Positions 16,010 to 23,627 of a stretch of DNA of 37,701 nt are shown here, in pieces (positions within the stretch are counted from its first letter, which is position 1; every line of letters starts with the position of its first letter). Below the pieces are notes generated by a model. It was not told the origin of the DNA. It made no database searches and worked only from the letters and a program-made list of their open reading frames with translations. The position numbers and the translations under genes were made by a program. The stretch is from positions 1-37,701 of the forward strand of contig CAJBZP010000016.1 in the NCBI GenBank assembly GCA_903960135.1. The letters run 5' to 3'. Source of the DNA: an uncultured Actinomycetes bacterium. GTDB taxonomy: Bacteria; Actinomycetota; Actinomycetes; S36-B12.

Positions 16010-16942
16010 GTGAGTGAGCTCCGTGAAGTCATCATTATTGGTTCAGGTCCGGCCGGCTATACGGCGGCGGTTTATGCCGCACGGGCCCAACTAAAGCCCC
16101 TGGTGTTCGAGGGTGCGGTTACCGCGGGAGGTGCACTCATGAACACCACCGAGGTAGAGAACTTTCCAGGTTTCGCCGAGGGCATCATGGGCCCGGCACT
16201 GATGGAGAGCATGCGCGCGCAAGCCGATCGGTTCGGTGCGGAGTTAATCACCGATGACGTAACGGCTGTCGATCTAGCCGGCGATATCAAGTCAGTGACC
16301 GACGGCTCCGGTCGCACCTTCACCGCTAAGTCGGTGATTTTGGCCATGGGTTCTGGCTATCGCGAACTCGGTTTACCAAATGAAAAACGGCTTTCCGGCC
16401 ATGGGGTTTCGTGGTGCGCGACCTGCGATGGTTTCTTCTTTCGCGATCAAGACATCGCGGTTGTCGGTGGTGGTGACTCCGCATTGGAAGAGGCCACCTT
16501 CTTGACCCGCTTCGCCAACACCGTGACGCTCATCCATCGTCGCGATGGCCTGCGTGCCAGCAAGATCATGCAAGAGCGCGCGCTTAGTAATCCGAAAATG
16601 CGGTTTGCCTGGAACAGTGCCGTCGACGACGTGCTCGGCGATGCGAAAGTCTCCGGTCTGGTGCTGCGTGATACCAACACCGGCCAGACCCGTGAACTTG
16701 CAGTGACCGGGCTATTCGTCGCTATCGGCCACGACCCACGCTCTGAGTTATTGCCGGGGCAAGTCGCCCTCGACGAGGCCGGGTATGTGATCGTCGATGC
16801 GCCGTCAACCCGCACTTCGGTTCCTGGGGTATTTGCGTGCGGAGACCTCGTGGATCACACCTATCGCCAGGCCATTACGGCGGCCGGCACCGGTTGCGCG
16901 GCGGCTCTGGACGCTGAGCGGTATCTAGCCGCTGCCGAGTAG
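16010..16942 (+). CDS. trxB: Thioredoxin reductase
   Basis: A 310-residue low-molecular-weight thioredoxin reductase that passes electrons from NADPH through FAD to thioredoxin. The FAD-binding [18 protein letters not shown], redox-active WCATC (Cys136 and Cys139), NADPH-binding [12 protein letters not shown] with HRRDGLRAS, and the C-terminal [10 protein letters not shown] flavin motif are all present. The GTG start follows AAAGG with a six-base gap. It is 30 bases upstream of trxA. Regulation by a thiol-stress ECF sigma factor is suggested by the upstream GGAAC-N18-GTT. Confidence 0.96.
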   Translation: MSELREVIIIGSGPAGYTAAVYAARAQLKPLVFEGAVTAGGALMNTTEVENFPGFAEGIMGPALMESMRAQADRFGAELITDDVTAVDLAGDIKSVTDGSGRTFTAKSVILAMGSGYRELGLPNEKRLSGHGVSWCATCDGFFFRDQDIAVVGGGDSALEEATFLTRFANTVTLIHRRDGLRASKIMQERALSNPKMRFAWNSAVDDVLGDAKVSGLVLRDTNTGQTRELAVTGLFVAIGHDPRSELLPGQVALDEAGYVIVDAPSTRTSVPGVFACGDLVDHTYRQAITAAGTGCAAALDAERYLAAAE

Positions 16943-16971
16943 GCTGAACCTCAACAACAAAGGAGAACATC

Positions 16972-17292
16972 ATGGGCGCGACCATCAAGGTCTCGGATGC
17001 AAGTTTCGCCGCCGACGTACTGCAAAGTGACAAGCCGGTCATCGTGGATTTTTGGGCCGAGTGGTGCGGGCCCTGCCGCATGGTTGGGCCGATCCTGGAG
17101 GAGATCGCAAGCGAGAACGACAGCATTGTGGTCGCGAAGTTAAATGTCGACGAGAACCCACAAACCTCAGCCAGTTATGGCATTACCTCCATCCCAACCC
17201 TAAATGTCTATCAGGGTGGCGAAGTCGTTAAGTCAATCATCGGTGCGAAGCCCAAGGCGGCGCTACTCGCTGATCTGGCGCCGTATCTGTAG
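16972..17292 (+). CDS. trxA: Thioredoxin
   Basis: A 106-residue thioredoxin with the canonical WCGPC active site (Cys32 and Cys35), the preceding IVDFWAE strand and the cis-proline loop SIPTLNVYQGGE. A strong Shine-Dalgarno AAGGAG stands before the ATG. It is the direct substrate of the TrxB encoded just upstream and acts as the general dithiol reductant in the cytoplasm. Its TAG stop overlaps the GTG of the cwlM-like gene. Confidence 0.97.
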   Translation: MGATIKVSDASFAADVLQSDKPVIVDFWAEWCGPCRMVGPILEEIASENDSIVVAKLNVDENPQTSASYGITSIPTLNVYQGGEVVKSIIGAKPKAALLADLAPYL

Positions 17293-18362
17293 TGGTAATC
17301 CGCCGCGGTGATACCGGGGCGGCCGTCGCGGAGGTGCGCGCACGGCTCGCGCATCTGGGTCTCCTCCAGTTTTCCCCGACCCAAAATCCAACGGATAGTA
17401 ATGCGAATCCGGACGATGTCTTTGATGATGACCTAGACATTGCAGTCCGCACCTTTCAGCAGGAACGTGGCTTAACTGTCGACGGAATTGTCGGCCCGCA
17501 AACGTTCCGCCGACTTGATGAGGCGCGTTGGCAACTCGGTGACCGTGTGTTGCGTTTTGTGCCAGGGCATCTGATGACGGGTGATGATGTTGCCGAACTT
17601 CAACGTCGACTTAATGAGCTTGGATTTAATAGTGGGCGCGCCGATGGCTTCTTCGGCACCAACACTGATCTTGCGCTACGGGAACTACAGCGAGGGGTTG
17701 GCTTAGCGACCGACGGTATTTGCGGCCCTGAATGCTTTAAAGCCTTCGACCGCCTAATGCGGACAGTTAGCGGCGGCAACCCCGAGCGGCTGCGGGAGAA
17801 GGTCCACATGGCTTCACTGCAAACCGGCATCGCCGATAAAGTAGTGCTCATTGATCCGGGAAATGACCTTGGTGAAAATATCTGCCAATCGGTCGCGGAG
17901 CGAGTCGAGGGGCGCCTAGCGGCCCTTGGCACCCAGGTTTTACTCACCCGCAGCGCGCAGCGAGCAAAAGCCATGGATGAAGCCGAAAGAGCCGACTTCG
18001 CCAATCGCACTGGTGCGGATCTCGTTATTTCAATTCACGTTACTCAAGTCGAGAGCAAGGTGCCGGCCGGTGCCGCCACCTTCTATTTCGGTGCACCAGA
18101 TGGCGGCCCGCACTCCGCAAATGGGCGAGCGTTGGCTGAGCTCATCCAGGAAGAACTTTGTCGGCGTACCTTCGCCATTGACTGCCGAACCCATCCGCGC
18201 ACGTGGGATCTACTGCGACTTACTCGGGTTCCAGCCGTTCGTGTCGAGCTCGGCTACCTATCCAACCCGATGGATGCGGGCAGGCTGAGCGATGTCAAAA
18301 TGCAGGACGCATCGGCTGAGGCAATCGCAACCGCCCTCAAGCGGTTTTGCGCCCCGCGCTAG
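17292..18362 (+). CDS. cwlM: CwlM-like amidase-fold protein, probably non-catalytic
   Basis: A 356-residue protein with two N-terminal peptidoglycan-binding domains (about 3-75 and 83-155; GLTVDGIVGPQTF and GLATDGICGPECF) and a C-terminal Amidase_3 domain (about 183-355). There is no signal peptide, so it should be cytoplasmic. The first zinc ligand of Amidase_3 enzymes, the His in DPGHG, is Asn191 here (IDPGND). His249 (SIHV) and the catalytic Glu319 (VELGYLSNP) remain. Mycobacterial CwlM, in the same position after trxC (Rv3915), is a cytoplasmic regulator that stimulates MurA when phosphorylated, so a regulatory role is likely. Its start overlaps the trxA stop. Its stop overlaps that of the convergent nucleotidyltransferase gene. 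Confidence 0.85.
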   Translation: MVIRRGDTGAAVAEVRARLAHLGLLQFSPTQNPTDSNANPDDVFDDDLDIAVRTFQQERGLTVDGIVGPQTFRRLDEARWQLGDRVLRFVPGHLMTGDDVAELQRRLNELGFNSGRADGFFGTNTDLALRELQRGVGLATDGICGPECFKAFDRLMRTVSGGNPERLREKVHMASLQTGIADKVVLIDPGNDLGENICQSVAERVEGRLAALGTQVLLTRSAQRAKAMDEAERADFANRTGADLVISIHVTQVESKVPAGAATFYFGAPDGGPHSANGRALAELIQEELCRRTFAIDCRTHPRTWDLLRLTRVPAVRVELGYLSNPMDAGRLSDVKMQDASAEAIATALKRFCAPR

Positions 18363-19000
18363 TCCGCGCCTTCGGCTAAGTCACTCGCCCACGCGTCAAA
18401 AAATGCTCGTATCTTGGCTACCTCGCTCAATGGAATCGGTAGGTCACCATCTCGATATCTAGTCAACTGCCGCATTGCTAACCCCAGAACAACGGGGTTC
18501 ATCCCCGGGTCTAATTCAATTGCGAAATTCACCAGCTCTTTGGTAGAACGATGTCGGGTTACGCTGTAAACATCAACGAAATCCCGTGGCATTGCCCGAT
18601 CAAAAAGTGCAAGAAGTTTGCGTGCCGCAATTTCATCAGGTGCGAAGGTCGGACCAAGGACAGACATGGTTGGCGGAAGCACCGGCGGCGAGTCAAGGGC
18701 AAGGTCAACTATCACGGTCTCTGGGCCGTGCACGTGAAGGCGTACAAAGGTCTCAGTTGACCTGCGCACATCTATCCGCCAATTGCGCTTAAGGACTTCC
18801 GACTCAAATGCTGCCCGTGCGATTTGGACATCACCTGGAATTGCAGTAAATGCCTCCACGTCTTCAGTGGGTCGAACACTCATTCCTTGTGCCAAGAGGG
18901 CCATGCCTCCCACTAAGAGGAATGAGGAGGACTCAGGAAGGGAAAAGAGTAGGCGCACTATTTCGATTTGAAAGTCAGAAACGTGCGGAACTTCACTCAT
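18359..19000 (-). CDS. AbiEii-like nucleotidyltransferase-fold protein, putative toxin partner
   Basis: A 213-residue protein with a nucleotidyltransferase core. FLLVGGMALLAQG gives the GG motif (Gly31 and Gly32), and RPTEDVEAF stands where catalytic DxD residues are expected, reading D-V-E (Asp47, Glu49). Later, APDEIAARKLLALFDRAMPRDFVDVY matches the AbiEii/DUF1814 pattern in which a Lys and an Asp complete the site. It is coupled to the upstream XRE gene by a four-base overlap, which looks like a toxin-antitoxin-type pair. The D-to-E change may weaken or alter activity. It is inserted between cwlM and the aminotransferase and its stop codon overlaps that of cwlM. A non-toxin role in nucleotide transfer is possible. 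Confidence 0.7.
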   Translation of the reverse strand: MSEVPHVSDFQIEIVRLLFSLPESSSFLLVGGMALLAQGMSVRPTEDVEAFTAIPGDVQIARAAFESEVLKRNWRIDVRRSTETFVRLHVHGPETVIVDLALDSPPVLPPTMSVLGPTFAPDEIAARKLLALFDRAMPRDFVDVYSVTRHRSTKELVNFAIELDPGMNPVVLGLAMRQLTRYRDGDLPIPLSEVAKIRAFFDAWASDLAEGAD

Positions 19001-19512
19001 ACTGCTTCGCTAGAAAATGTTCTCTCGATAAGTGGCTGCCAAGCGGAACGGATTGCTTCGGGCAGGTGTACTTCCGCCCAGATATCTATCAACAGGTTCC
19101 CATCTACCAAAGCTACGATGTCGCTTGGCTCACCTTCACTTAACAGTATTTGATAGGCAAGCATCCGTTGCTGCCTGTCTGATAGATCACGACGTTTACC
19201 CGGGGTGGACCAATCGACATGGAGCGGGAGTATGACCGTGGCGAGCGCGGTGGCAGGGGGAAGTTGCGGCAACTGGTCTGGGACGAAGAACGGCTTTCCA
19301 CGTCGATCCAAGTATTGAGTGAAGTTTGGCAACGGCACCGCCACCAAGTGCTGACCGTTGGCCGCTAGCAGACGCTCCAGGGTGTCCAAAGTAGGGCTGC
19401 GGTGACCGTGTTCGTACGCGGAGATATTCGGGCGTGAAGTGCCAGCAAGTAGGGCCACCTGCGACTGCGACAAGCCCGATGCGCGCCTTGCGTCTGAGAT
19501 CAGTGTTGGCAC
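18997..19512 (-). CDS. XRE-family HTH regulator, putative antitoxin
   Basis: A 171-residue protein. Residues 5-55 form a clear lambda-repressor-like helix-turn-helix (SDARRASGLSQSQVALLAG, then SRPNISAYEHGHRSP). The C-terminal 110 residues, beginning near LLAANGQHLVAVP, form an unrecognised domain that may hold the partner-binding part. The GTG start is preceded by GGGAGG four bases upstream. It overlaps the downstream nucleotidyltransferase gene by four bases (ATGA). A GTATC-N6-GATAC dyad just upstream is a likely self-binding site. Confidence 0.78.
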   Translation of the reverse strand: MPTLISDARRASGLSQSQVALLAGTSRPNISAYEHGHRSPTLDTLERLLAANGQHLVAVPLPNFTQYLDRRGKPFFVPDQLPQLPPATALATVILPLHVDWSTPGKRRDLSDRQQRMLAYQILLSEGEPSDIVALVDGNLLIDIWAEVHLPEAIRSAWQPLIERTFSSEAV

Positions 19513-19525
19513 GGTTACCTCCCAT

Positions 19526-19541
19526 GTATCTAATTCGATAC
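19526..19541. promoter_or_regulatory. Dyad operator upstream of the XRE gene
   Basis: GTATC-TAATTC-GATAC is a perfect 5+5 inverted repeat with an AT-rich centre. It lies 13 bases upstream of the XRE start and touches the ribosome binding region. The placement suits autorepression, but this is inferred only. Confidence 0.45.
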
Positions 19542-19566
19542 TACCACGGGGGCACCGACCTAAGGT

Positions 19567-19710
19567 TTATGCCTTATCCGGCCTAGTACCCGGATTAGCC
19601 CCCGGGAGGGAGGGAGGTGCCGCGGGGTGCGGCCAGACCAGCCGGCCAATGAACCCGCCTAGTACCCCAACCCCCAATAGGAGCAGTGCCCAGCCGAGGA
19701 TCCGCATCAT
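19567..19710 (-). CDS. Possible 47-residue single-pass membrane peptide
   Basis: An ORF too short for the track. It starts at the first of two tandem ATG codons and reads MMRILGWALLLLGVGVLGGF, then a short basic turn (IGRLVW) and a Pro/Gly-rich tail ending PDKA. The single hydrophobic helix and the leaderless-type TACGAT hexamer ending seven bases before the ATG support it as real. There is no Shine-Dalgarno and no family I recognise. It is divergent from the aminotransferase. Confidence 0.4.
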   Translation of the reverse strand: MMRILGWALLLLGVGVLGGFIGRLVWPHPAAPPSLPGANPGTRPDKA

Positions 19711-19730
19711 GTGGCCTATCGTAAGGCGCT
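19711..19730. promoter_or_regulatory. Twenty-base bidirectional leaderless promoter
   Basis: The overlapping hexamers TATCGT (plus, 19717-19722) and TACGAT (minus, 19723-19718) are nearly the same bases read both ways. The plus hexamer ends eight bases before the aminotransferase ATG, and the minus one ends seven bases before the small-peptide ATG. An alternative for the plus gene is the weak AAGG four bases before the start. Confidence 0.4.
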
Positions 19731-21023
19731 ATGACCGGCTCCCGGCTAGATCCTTGGGTTGACTCCTATGCGGAGCGAACCCACGGCATGGCTGCCTCCG
19801 AAATCCGGGCGCTGTTTTCGGTGGCTTCCCGCCCCGAAGTTGTCTCGTTGGCCGGTGGAATGCCATTTGTCCAGGCTCTGCCCCTGGAGCAGATCGCCGA
19901 GACGGTAAAAAACCTGCTCTTGGAGCGGGGTGCTCAAGCCCTTCAATATGGCTCGGGGCAAGGCGATGTCGTGCTACGTGAACAGATCTTGGACGTGATG
20001 CACGATGTCGGTGTGGTGGCGCACCCCGACGACATCGTCGTTACGACAGGTTCGCAGATGGCCTTGGACTTAGTCACTCGCGTTTTTTGTGATCCCGGCG
20101 ACGTGATCTTGGTTGAAGCACCGTCCTATGTCGGAGCGCTCGGGGTTTTCCGTGCCTACCAATGCGGTGTTGAGCATGTAACTATGGACGATGAAGGCTT
20201 GGTACCTGCGGCCTTGAGTGAGGCAATTGTGCGCGTGCGGGCCTCGGGTCGACGCATCAAGATGCTCTACACCATTCCCTCCTTTCATAATCCAGCCGGT
20301 GTATCACAGGGCGCCCAGCGTCGACTTGAAATTTTGGCCATCGCTCAACAGGCGGGGATTTTAGTTCTTGAAGACGACCCTTACGGGTTGCTCGGCTTTG
20401 ATGGTGCGGTGCCGCGGGCGATGCGGGCCGATGATGCCAATGGGGTCATCTACCTCGGCTCATTCTCCAAGACCATCGCCTCTGGCCTTCGCGTTGGTTG
20501 GGCTGTTGCCCCGCACGGGGTTCGTGAGAAATTGGTTCTGGCTGCAGAATCCGCTGTGCTGTGCCCGTCCAACTTCGCCCAGTTGACAATCTCGGAGTAC
20601 TTATCCACCCAGCCGTGGCGTCAACAGGTCAAAGTTTTCCGTGAGCTCTACCGAGATCGCCGCGATGCGCTCCTGGAATCACTGCAGGCGATGATGCCCG
20701 AAGGCACCACCTGGACTATCCCCGCCGGTGGTTTCTACTCCTGGCTCACTTTGCCAAATGGCTTGGACGCAACGGCCATGTTGCCTCGAGCAATTGCGGC
20801 ACTTGTTGCCTACGTGCCCGGTACTGGTTTTTATGTTGATGGTCAGGGCCGACAGAACTTGCGCCTTTCCTACTGCTACCCAGAACCTGATCGAATTCGC
20901 GAAGGTGTGCGCCGGCTGGCAGCCGTCGTTGAAGGTGAGCTTGAATTGGCTAATACTTTCGGTACCACCAGTGGGCTGCATCCCACTGGAGGTTCATCCA
21001 TGCCAGCACCGGATCTGCGGTAA
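19731..21023 (+). CDS. PLP-dependent class I/II aminotransferase
   Basis: A 430-residue fold-type I aminotransferase of the 2-aminoadipate / MocR-C-terminal-domain type, without a GntR domain. Typical segments are VVSLAGGMP, QYGSGQGDVVLREQI, IVVTTGSQMALDLV, IPSFHNPAG, EDDPYGLLGF and the PLP-lysine motif YLGSFSKTIASGLRVGW. The substrate is unknown. The gene is followed after five bases by the D-Ala-D-Ala ligase homologue, so the pair may act together on amino acids for the cell wall, but that is inference. The ATG at 19731 has only AAGG four bases upstream and is probably leaderless. The C-terminal 25 residues are low-complexity and Ser/Gly/Pro-rich. Confidence 0.87.
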   Translation: MTGSRLDPWVDSYAERTHGMAASEIRALFSVASRPEVVSLAGGMPFVQALPLEQIAETVKNLLLERGAQALQYGSGQGDVVLREQILDVMHDVGVVAHPDDIVVTTGSQMALDLVTRVFCDPGDVILVEAPSYVGALGVFRAYQCGVEHVTMDDEGLVPAALSEAIVRVRASGRRIKMLYTIPSFHNPAGVSQGAQRRLEILAIAQQAGILVLEDDPYGLLGFDGAVPRAMRADDANGVIYLGSFSKTIASGLRVGWAVAPHGVREKLVLAAESAVLCPSNFAQLTISEYLSTQPWRQQVKVFRELYRDRRDALLESLQAMMPEGTTWTIPAGGFYSWLTLPNGLDATAMLPRAIAALVAYVPGTGFYVDGQGRQNLRLSYCYPEPDRIREGVRRLAAVVEGELELANTFGTTSGLHPTGGSSMPAPDLR

Positions 21024-21028
21024 AGGGT

Positions 21029-21970
21029 ATGCAGGTTGTAGTTCTCGCAGGTGGTCTTTCACCTGAGCGTGATGTTTCGCTGCGTTCAGGCCGTCGGGTC
21101 GCCAAAGCCCTGCGGGCAGCTACTGACTTTGAGGTAATTGAATCCGATGTTGATACAACACTGCTTGCCAGGCTGCGTGCGCAGGCCCCCGATTGTGTAA
21201 TACCGGTGCTGCACGGGGCCGCCGGTGAAGACGGTGCCCTCCGAGATGTGTTGCATTCGTTAAACATCCCATTCGTGGGTTCAATAGCAGCCGCCTGCCG
21301 GCTCGCTTTTGATAAGCCGGTGGCAAAGACACTGCTAACTAATGCTGGGGTTAGTACCCCCGCCGCGGTTGCGCTGCCGCATTCAACATTTCGCGAGCTT
21401 GGTGCCAGTGAGGTGCTCGCTGCCGTGCTCGACGCCGTTGGCCTGCCTTTGATTGTTAAGCCAACAAAGGGTGGCTCAGCACTTGGTGCTGCTTTAGTTC
21501 ACGAGGCTGCGCAATTCCCCGCTGCGATGGTCGGCTCATTCGCCTATAGCGATGTCGCCTTGATGGAGAGTTGGGTCCAAGGAGTTGAGGTCGCTGTTTC
21601 GGTGCTCGATACCCCAACCGGTCCGCAAACTTTACCCCTCGCTGAGATCGTCCCGATGGGTCAGATTTACGACTACACTGCCCGCTATACCGCTGGTACT
21701 ACTGAGTTTTTCGTGCCGGCAAGGCTTTCTGCTGATGTTGCCCAGCGCTGTGCTGATGTTGCACTTACTGCCCATAAGGCCCTCGGCCTACGTGACTGGT
21801 CGCGCACCGATCTCATAGTTGATGCAGCTGGCACGCCGTGGTTCCTCGAGGTAAATGTCGCCCCCGGCATGACCGAGACGTCATTGTTCCCGCAGTCCCT
21901 CGCTGCCGCTGAACTATCACTTGGTGAGATCACAGCCCAACTCGTTCGTACAGCTATTAACCGCGGCTAA
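21029..21970 (+). CDS. ddl: D-alanine--D-alanine ligase family ATP-grasp enzyme
   Basis: A 313-residue ATP-grasp ligase, close to the length of E. coli DdlB. The N-terminal GGLSPERDVSLRSGRRVA, the VLHGAAGEDGALRDVL loop, the ATP-grasp LIVKPTKGGSALG and the C-terminal FLEVNVAPGMTETSLFP (Mg2+ and substrate binding) are all in order. It would make D-Ala-D-Ala for peptidoglycan, although a paralogue with another dipeptide product is possible. AAAGGGT directly precedes the ATG. Its last ~410 bases have a partial, frameshifted second copy at 23803-24063, on the far side of the AbiE genes. Confidence 0.88.
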   Translation: MQVVVLAGGLSPERDVSLRSGRRVAKALRAATDFEVIESDVDTTLLARLRAQAPDCVIPVLHGAAGEDGALRDVLHSLNIPFVGSIAAACRLAFDKPVAKTLLTNAGVSTPAAVALPHSTFRELGASEVLAAVLDAVGLPLIVKPTKGGSALGAALVHEAAQFPAAMVGSFAYSDVALMESWVQGVEVAVSVLDTPTGPQTLPLAEIVPMGQIYDYTARYTAGTTEFFVPARLSADVAQRCADVALTAHKALGLRDWSRTDLIVDAAGTPWFLEVNVAPGMTETSLFPQSLAAAELSLGEITAQLVRTAINRG

Positions 21971-21973
21971 TCC

Positions 21974-21987
21974 ACCGCAGTGGCGGT
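21974..21987. terminator. Small GC-rich hairpin after ddl
   Basis: ACCGC-AGTG-GCGGT is a perfect 5-bp inverted repeat four bases after the ddl stop, in the gap to the convergent AbiEii gene. No T-run follows. It is only a candidate. Confidence 0.25.
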
Positions 21988-22016
21988 CACGCCGATTGCG
22001 CGGCGAGGCTCGCGTC

Positions 22017-22802
22017 TTAGCCGGGCACCTTGCTGAGAAGCGAATCGATGATCAACTCACTGGCCGTATCGATGTCGTACCCGTCCGGCAGGGCGGTGAC
22101 GAGCAATGACAGGTCCTCCCGGAAGCCCGAAACCTTGAGCTTCGCACGCAGGTTGTCGATCGCCCGCGATGCGGTGTACCCCTCGGGCCGGTAGGGGCCG
22201 AAACAGTCGACAATGGCCTGCGGGTCAAGGCGCAGTTGCTCTAGGGCGAGCCACAAGTCGAACACGTCACGACCCTTGGAGCGCTGGAACAATGCACGCA
22301 ACTTCGTCGAAACCAGCTCGGCTGAGGTGAACGTCGTCAGGATGCACTCGCCGGTGAACCAGGTTGACGTCACTTCGTACGGCAGCGCGACCAGGGGCTG
22401 AGCCGGTGAAGTCTCATGGGTGTTGATCTCGATCTTTATGCGGAGCTTGGCGTTGGAATTCGTTGCGGGCGCCTCGAGGCGCATCTTCGGAAATGGTCCG
22501 AGCGATGTGGAGTGCACGGACAGGCCCGTCTCGACGGCAACCTCTCGCAGGGCATCGAATACCGGACCGATCTGCGTGTGGCTACGCCGGACGAAGTCCA
22601 GATCCTCGCTGTAGCGCAGCGGAAAGGGCAGACAGACCTGATGGAGGCACGTGCCGCCACGGAAGATGAGTTCTTTTCGCAGGAGCGGGTGGTCGTAGAT
22701 GGCGACGATGGTGCGTGCCAGGAGGAGGTCTTGCTCGACTTGTTCCCTGCTCGGCCAAGGGCGAGTATTGCCCCACGCGGTGATCGCGGCTGCCGGGATC
22801 AT
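22017..22802 (-). CDS. abiEii: AbiEii-family nucleotidyltransferase toxin
   Basis: A 261-residue member of the AbiEii/AbiGii toxin family. The nucleotidyltransferase motifs are intact: FRGGTCLHQ (Gly49 and Gly50), RYSEDLDF (Ser65 to Asp69, the DxD pair) and KGRDVFDLW (Lys176, Asp179, Asp182). Known AbiEii toxins are abortive-infection phage-defence effectors, and relatives (MenT) transfer nucleotides to tRNA. The start overlaps the AbiEi stop by four bases. Base composition is more GC-rich than the adjacent ddl, consistent with recent acquisition. It converges on ddl. Confidence 0.9.
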   Translation of the reverse strand: MIPAAAITAWGNTRPWPSREQVEQDLLLARTIVAIYDHPLLRKELIFRGGTCLHQVCLPFPLRYSEDLDFVRRSHTQIGPVFDALREVAVETGLSVHSTSLGPFPKMRLEAPATNSNAKLRIKIEINTHETSPAQPLVALPYEVTSTWFTGECILTTFTSAELVSTKLRALFQRSKGRDVFDLWLALEQLRLDPQAIVDCFGPYRPEGYTASRAIDNLRAKLKVSGFREDLSLLVTALPDGYDIDTASELIIDSLLSKVPG

Positions 22803-23617
22803 AGGTCCGGCTCCACCTCAGCATTGACGACGAGACCCCAGCGCTTGTCCGATCGGCCCCGCCGTTGCCCCCGGGCATCCAGCAGTGCGTGCGCACGCTC
22901 AGTCGAGTGCTCAGCGAGGCGGCTGGCGATCAGGTCTCGGTCCAGTGGGGCATCAACGAGGTCCATGATCCAACCCAACCGTCGAAGGCTGGACTGCGGG
23001 AAGGCGCTCGCCGCTCCCAACACGGCATCTGCTGACAATCCCGTCTCCGCGACAAGTTCGGCGATGACGGTCGCGACATTGCTAAGACCGCCTGCATAAC
23101 CGGGTCGGCTGCTCAGATCCAACAAGGTCGCGGCCGGAGACGACACGCGCACGGTGCCTGAGCTTGAGTTTACCGAGACAACGGGAACCGCCGGAAGGTG
23201 CTCGCGCGAGTAGAACCGAATCCGCACTCGTCCGAAATCTCGATCAGCAAGGATCTTGTCGACCATCACCTGGAAGACTTGCGGGCGTTGGTGCGCGGCC
23301 CCGTGCAACTCGGCGGCAGACAGCAAGGCGACGTAGTACTGCCGGCTGTTAGCCGCCATCATCGGATCGATGAAGTCCATCGCCGGGACAGCACGCCACA
23401 ACCGGTACTCGGGTGGCACTGCGACGTACAGACCACGAGCGGGACTGAACATCAGTCCCGCTTTGCGCAGCCGCACCATGGCATCAGCCGCAGCGTGGAG
23501 GTCGAGGCCCATTAGGTCCGCAGCGCTCCTCAGGTCGACGACCGGGCGGCCGCGCGAAAGCAGGTAGTCGCTGAGGTGCCGAGGACGCACCCCGGCATCT
23601 GCATACTCGACTGTCAC
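22799..23617 (-). CDS. abiEi: AbiEi-family antitoxin / transcriptional autorepressor
   Basis: The N-terminal part is a winged helix (LSDYLLSRGRPVVDLRSAADLMGL, then ARGLYVAVPPEYR). It is followed by the AbiEi core: YYVALLSAAELHGAAHQRPQVFQVMV. The track starts at 23704, but GTG 23617 is preferred because GGGAGG stands four bases upstream and the extra 29 N-terminal residues would be encoded by the operator and promoter. The product is then 272 residues. In characterised AbiE systems AbiEi binds inverted repeats in its promoter, and a perfect 8-bp dyad lies just upstream here. The four-base overlap with abiEii gives coupling. Confidence 0.88.
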   Translation of the reverse strand: MTVEYADAGVRPRHLSDYLLSRGRPVVDLRSAADLMGLDLHAAADAMVRLRKAGLMFSPARGLYVAVPPEYRLWRAVPAMDFIDPMMAANSRQYYVALLSAAELHGAAHQRPQVFQVMVDKILADRDFGRVRIRFYSREHLPAVPVVSVNSSSGTVRVSSPAATLLDLSSRPGYAGGLSNVATVIAELVAETGLSADAVLGAASAFPQSSLRRLGWIMDLVDAPLDRDLIASRLAEHSTERAHALLDARGQRRGRSDKRWGLVVNAEVEPDL

Positions 23618-23627
23618 TCGGCCTCCC

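Noticed and set aside
18671-18700. CACGTG in the nucleotidyltransferase gene as a third parS
   Set aside because: Only about 9 of 16 positions match the parS consensus.
22416-23099. 227-residue plus-strand ORF in the AbiE region
   Set aside because: It is antisense to both AbiE genes, which have recognisable motifs and coupled starts, and has no domain of its own.
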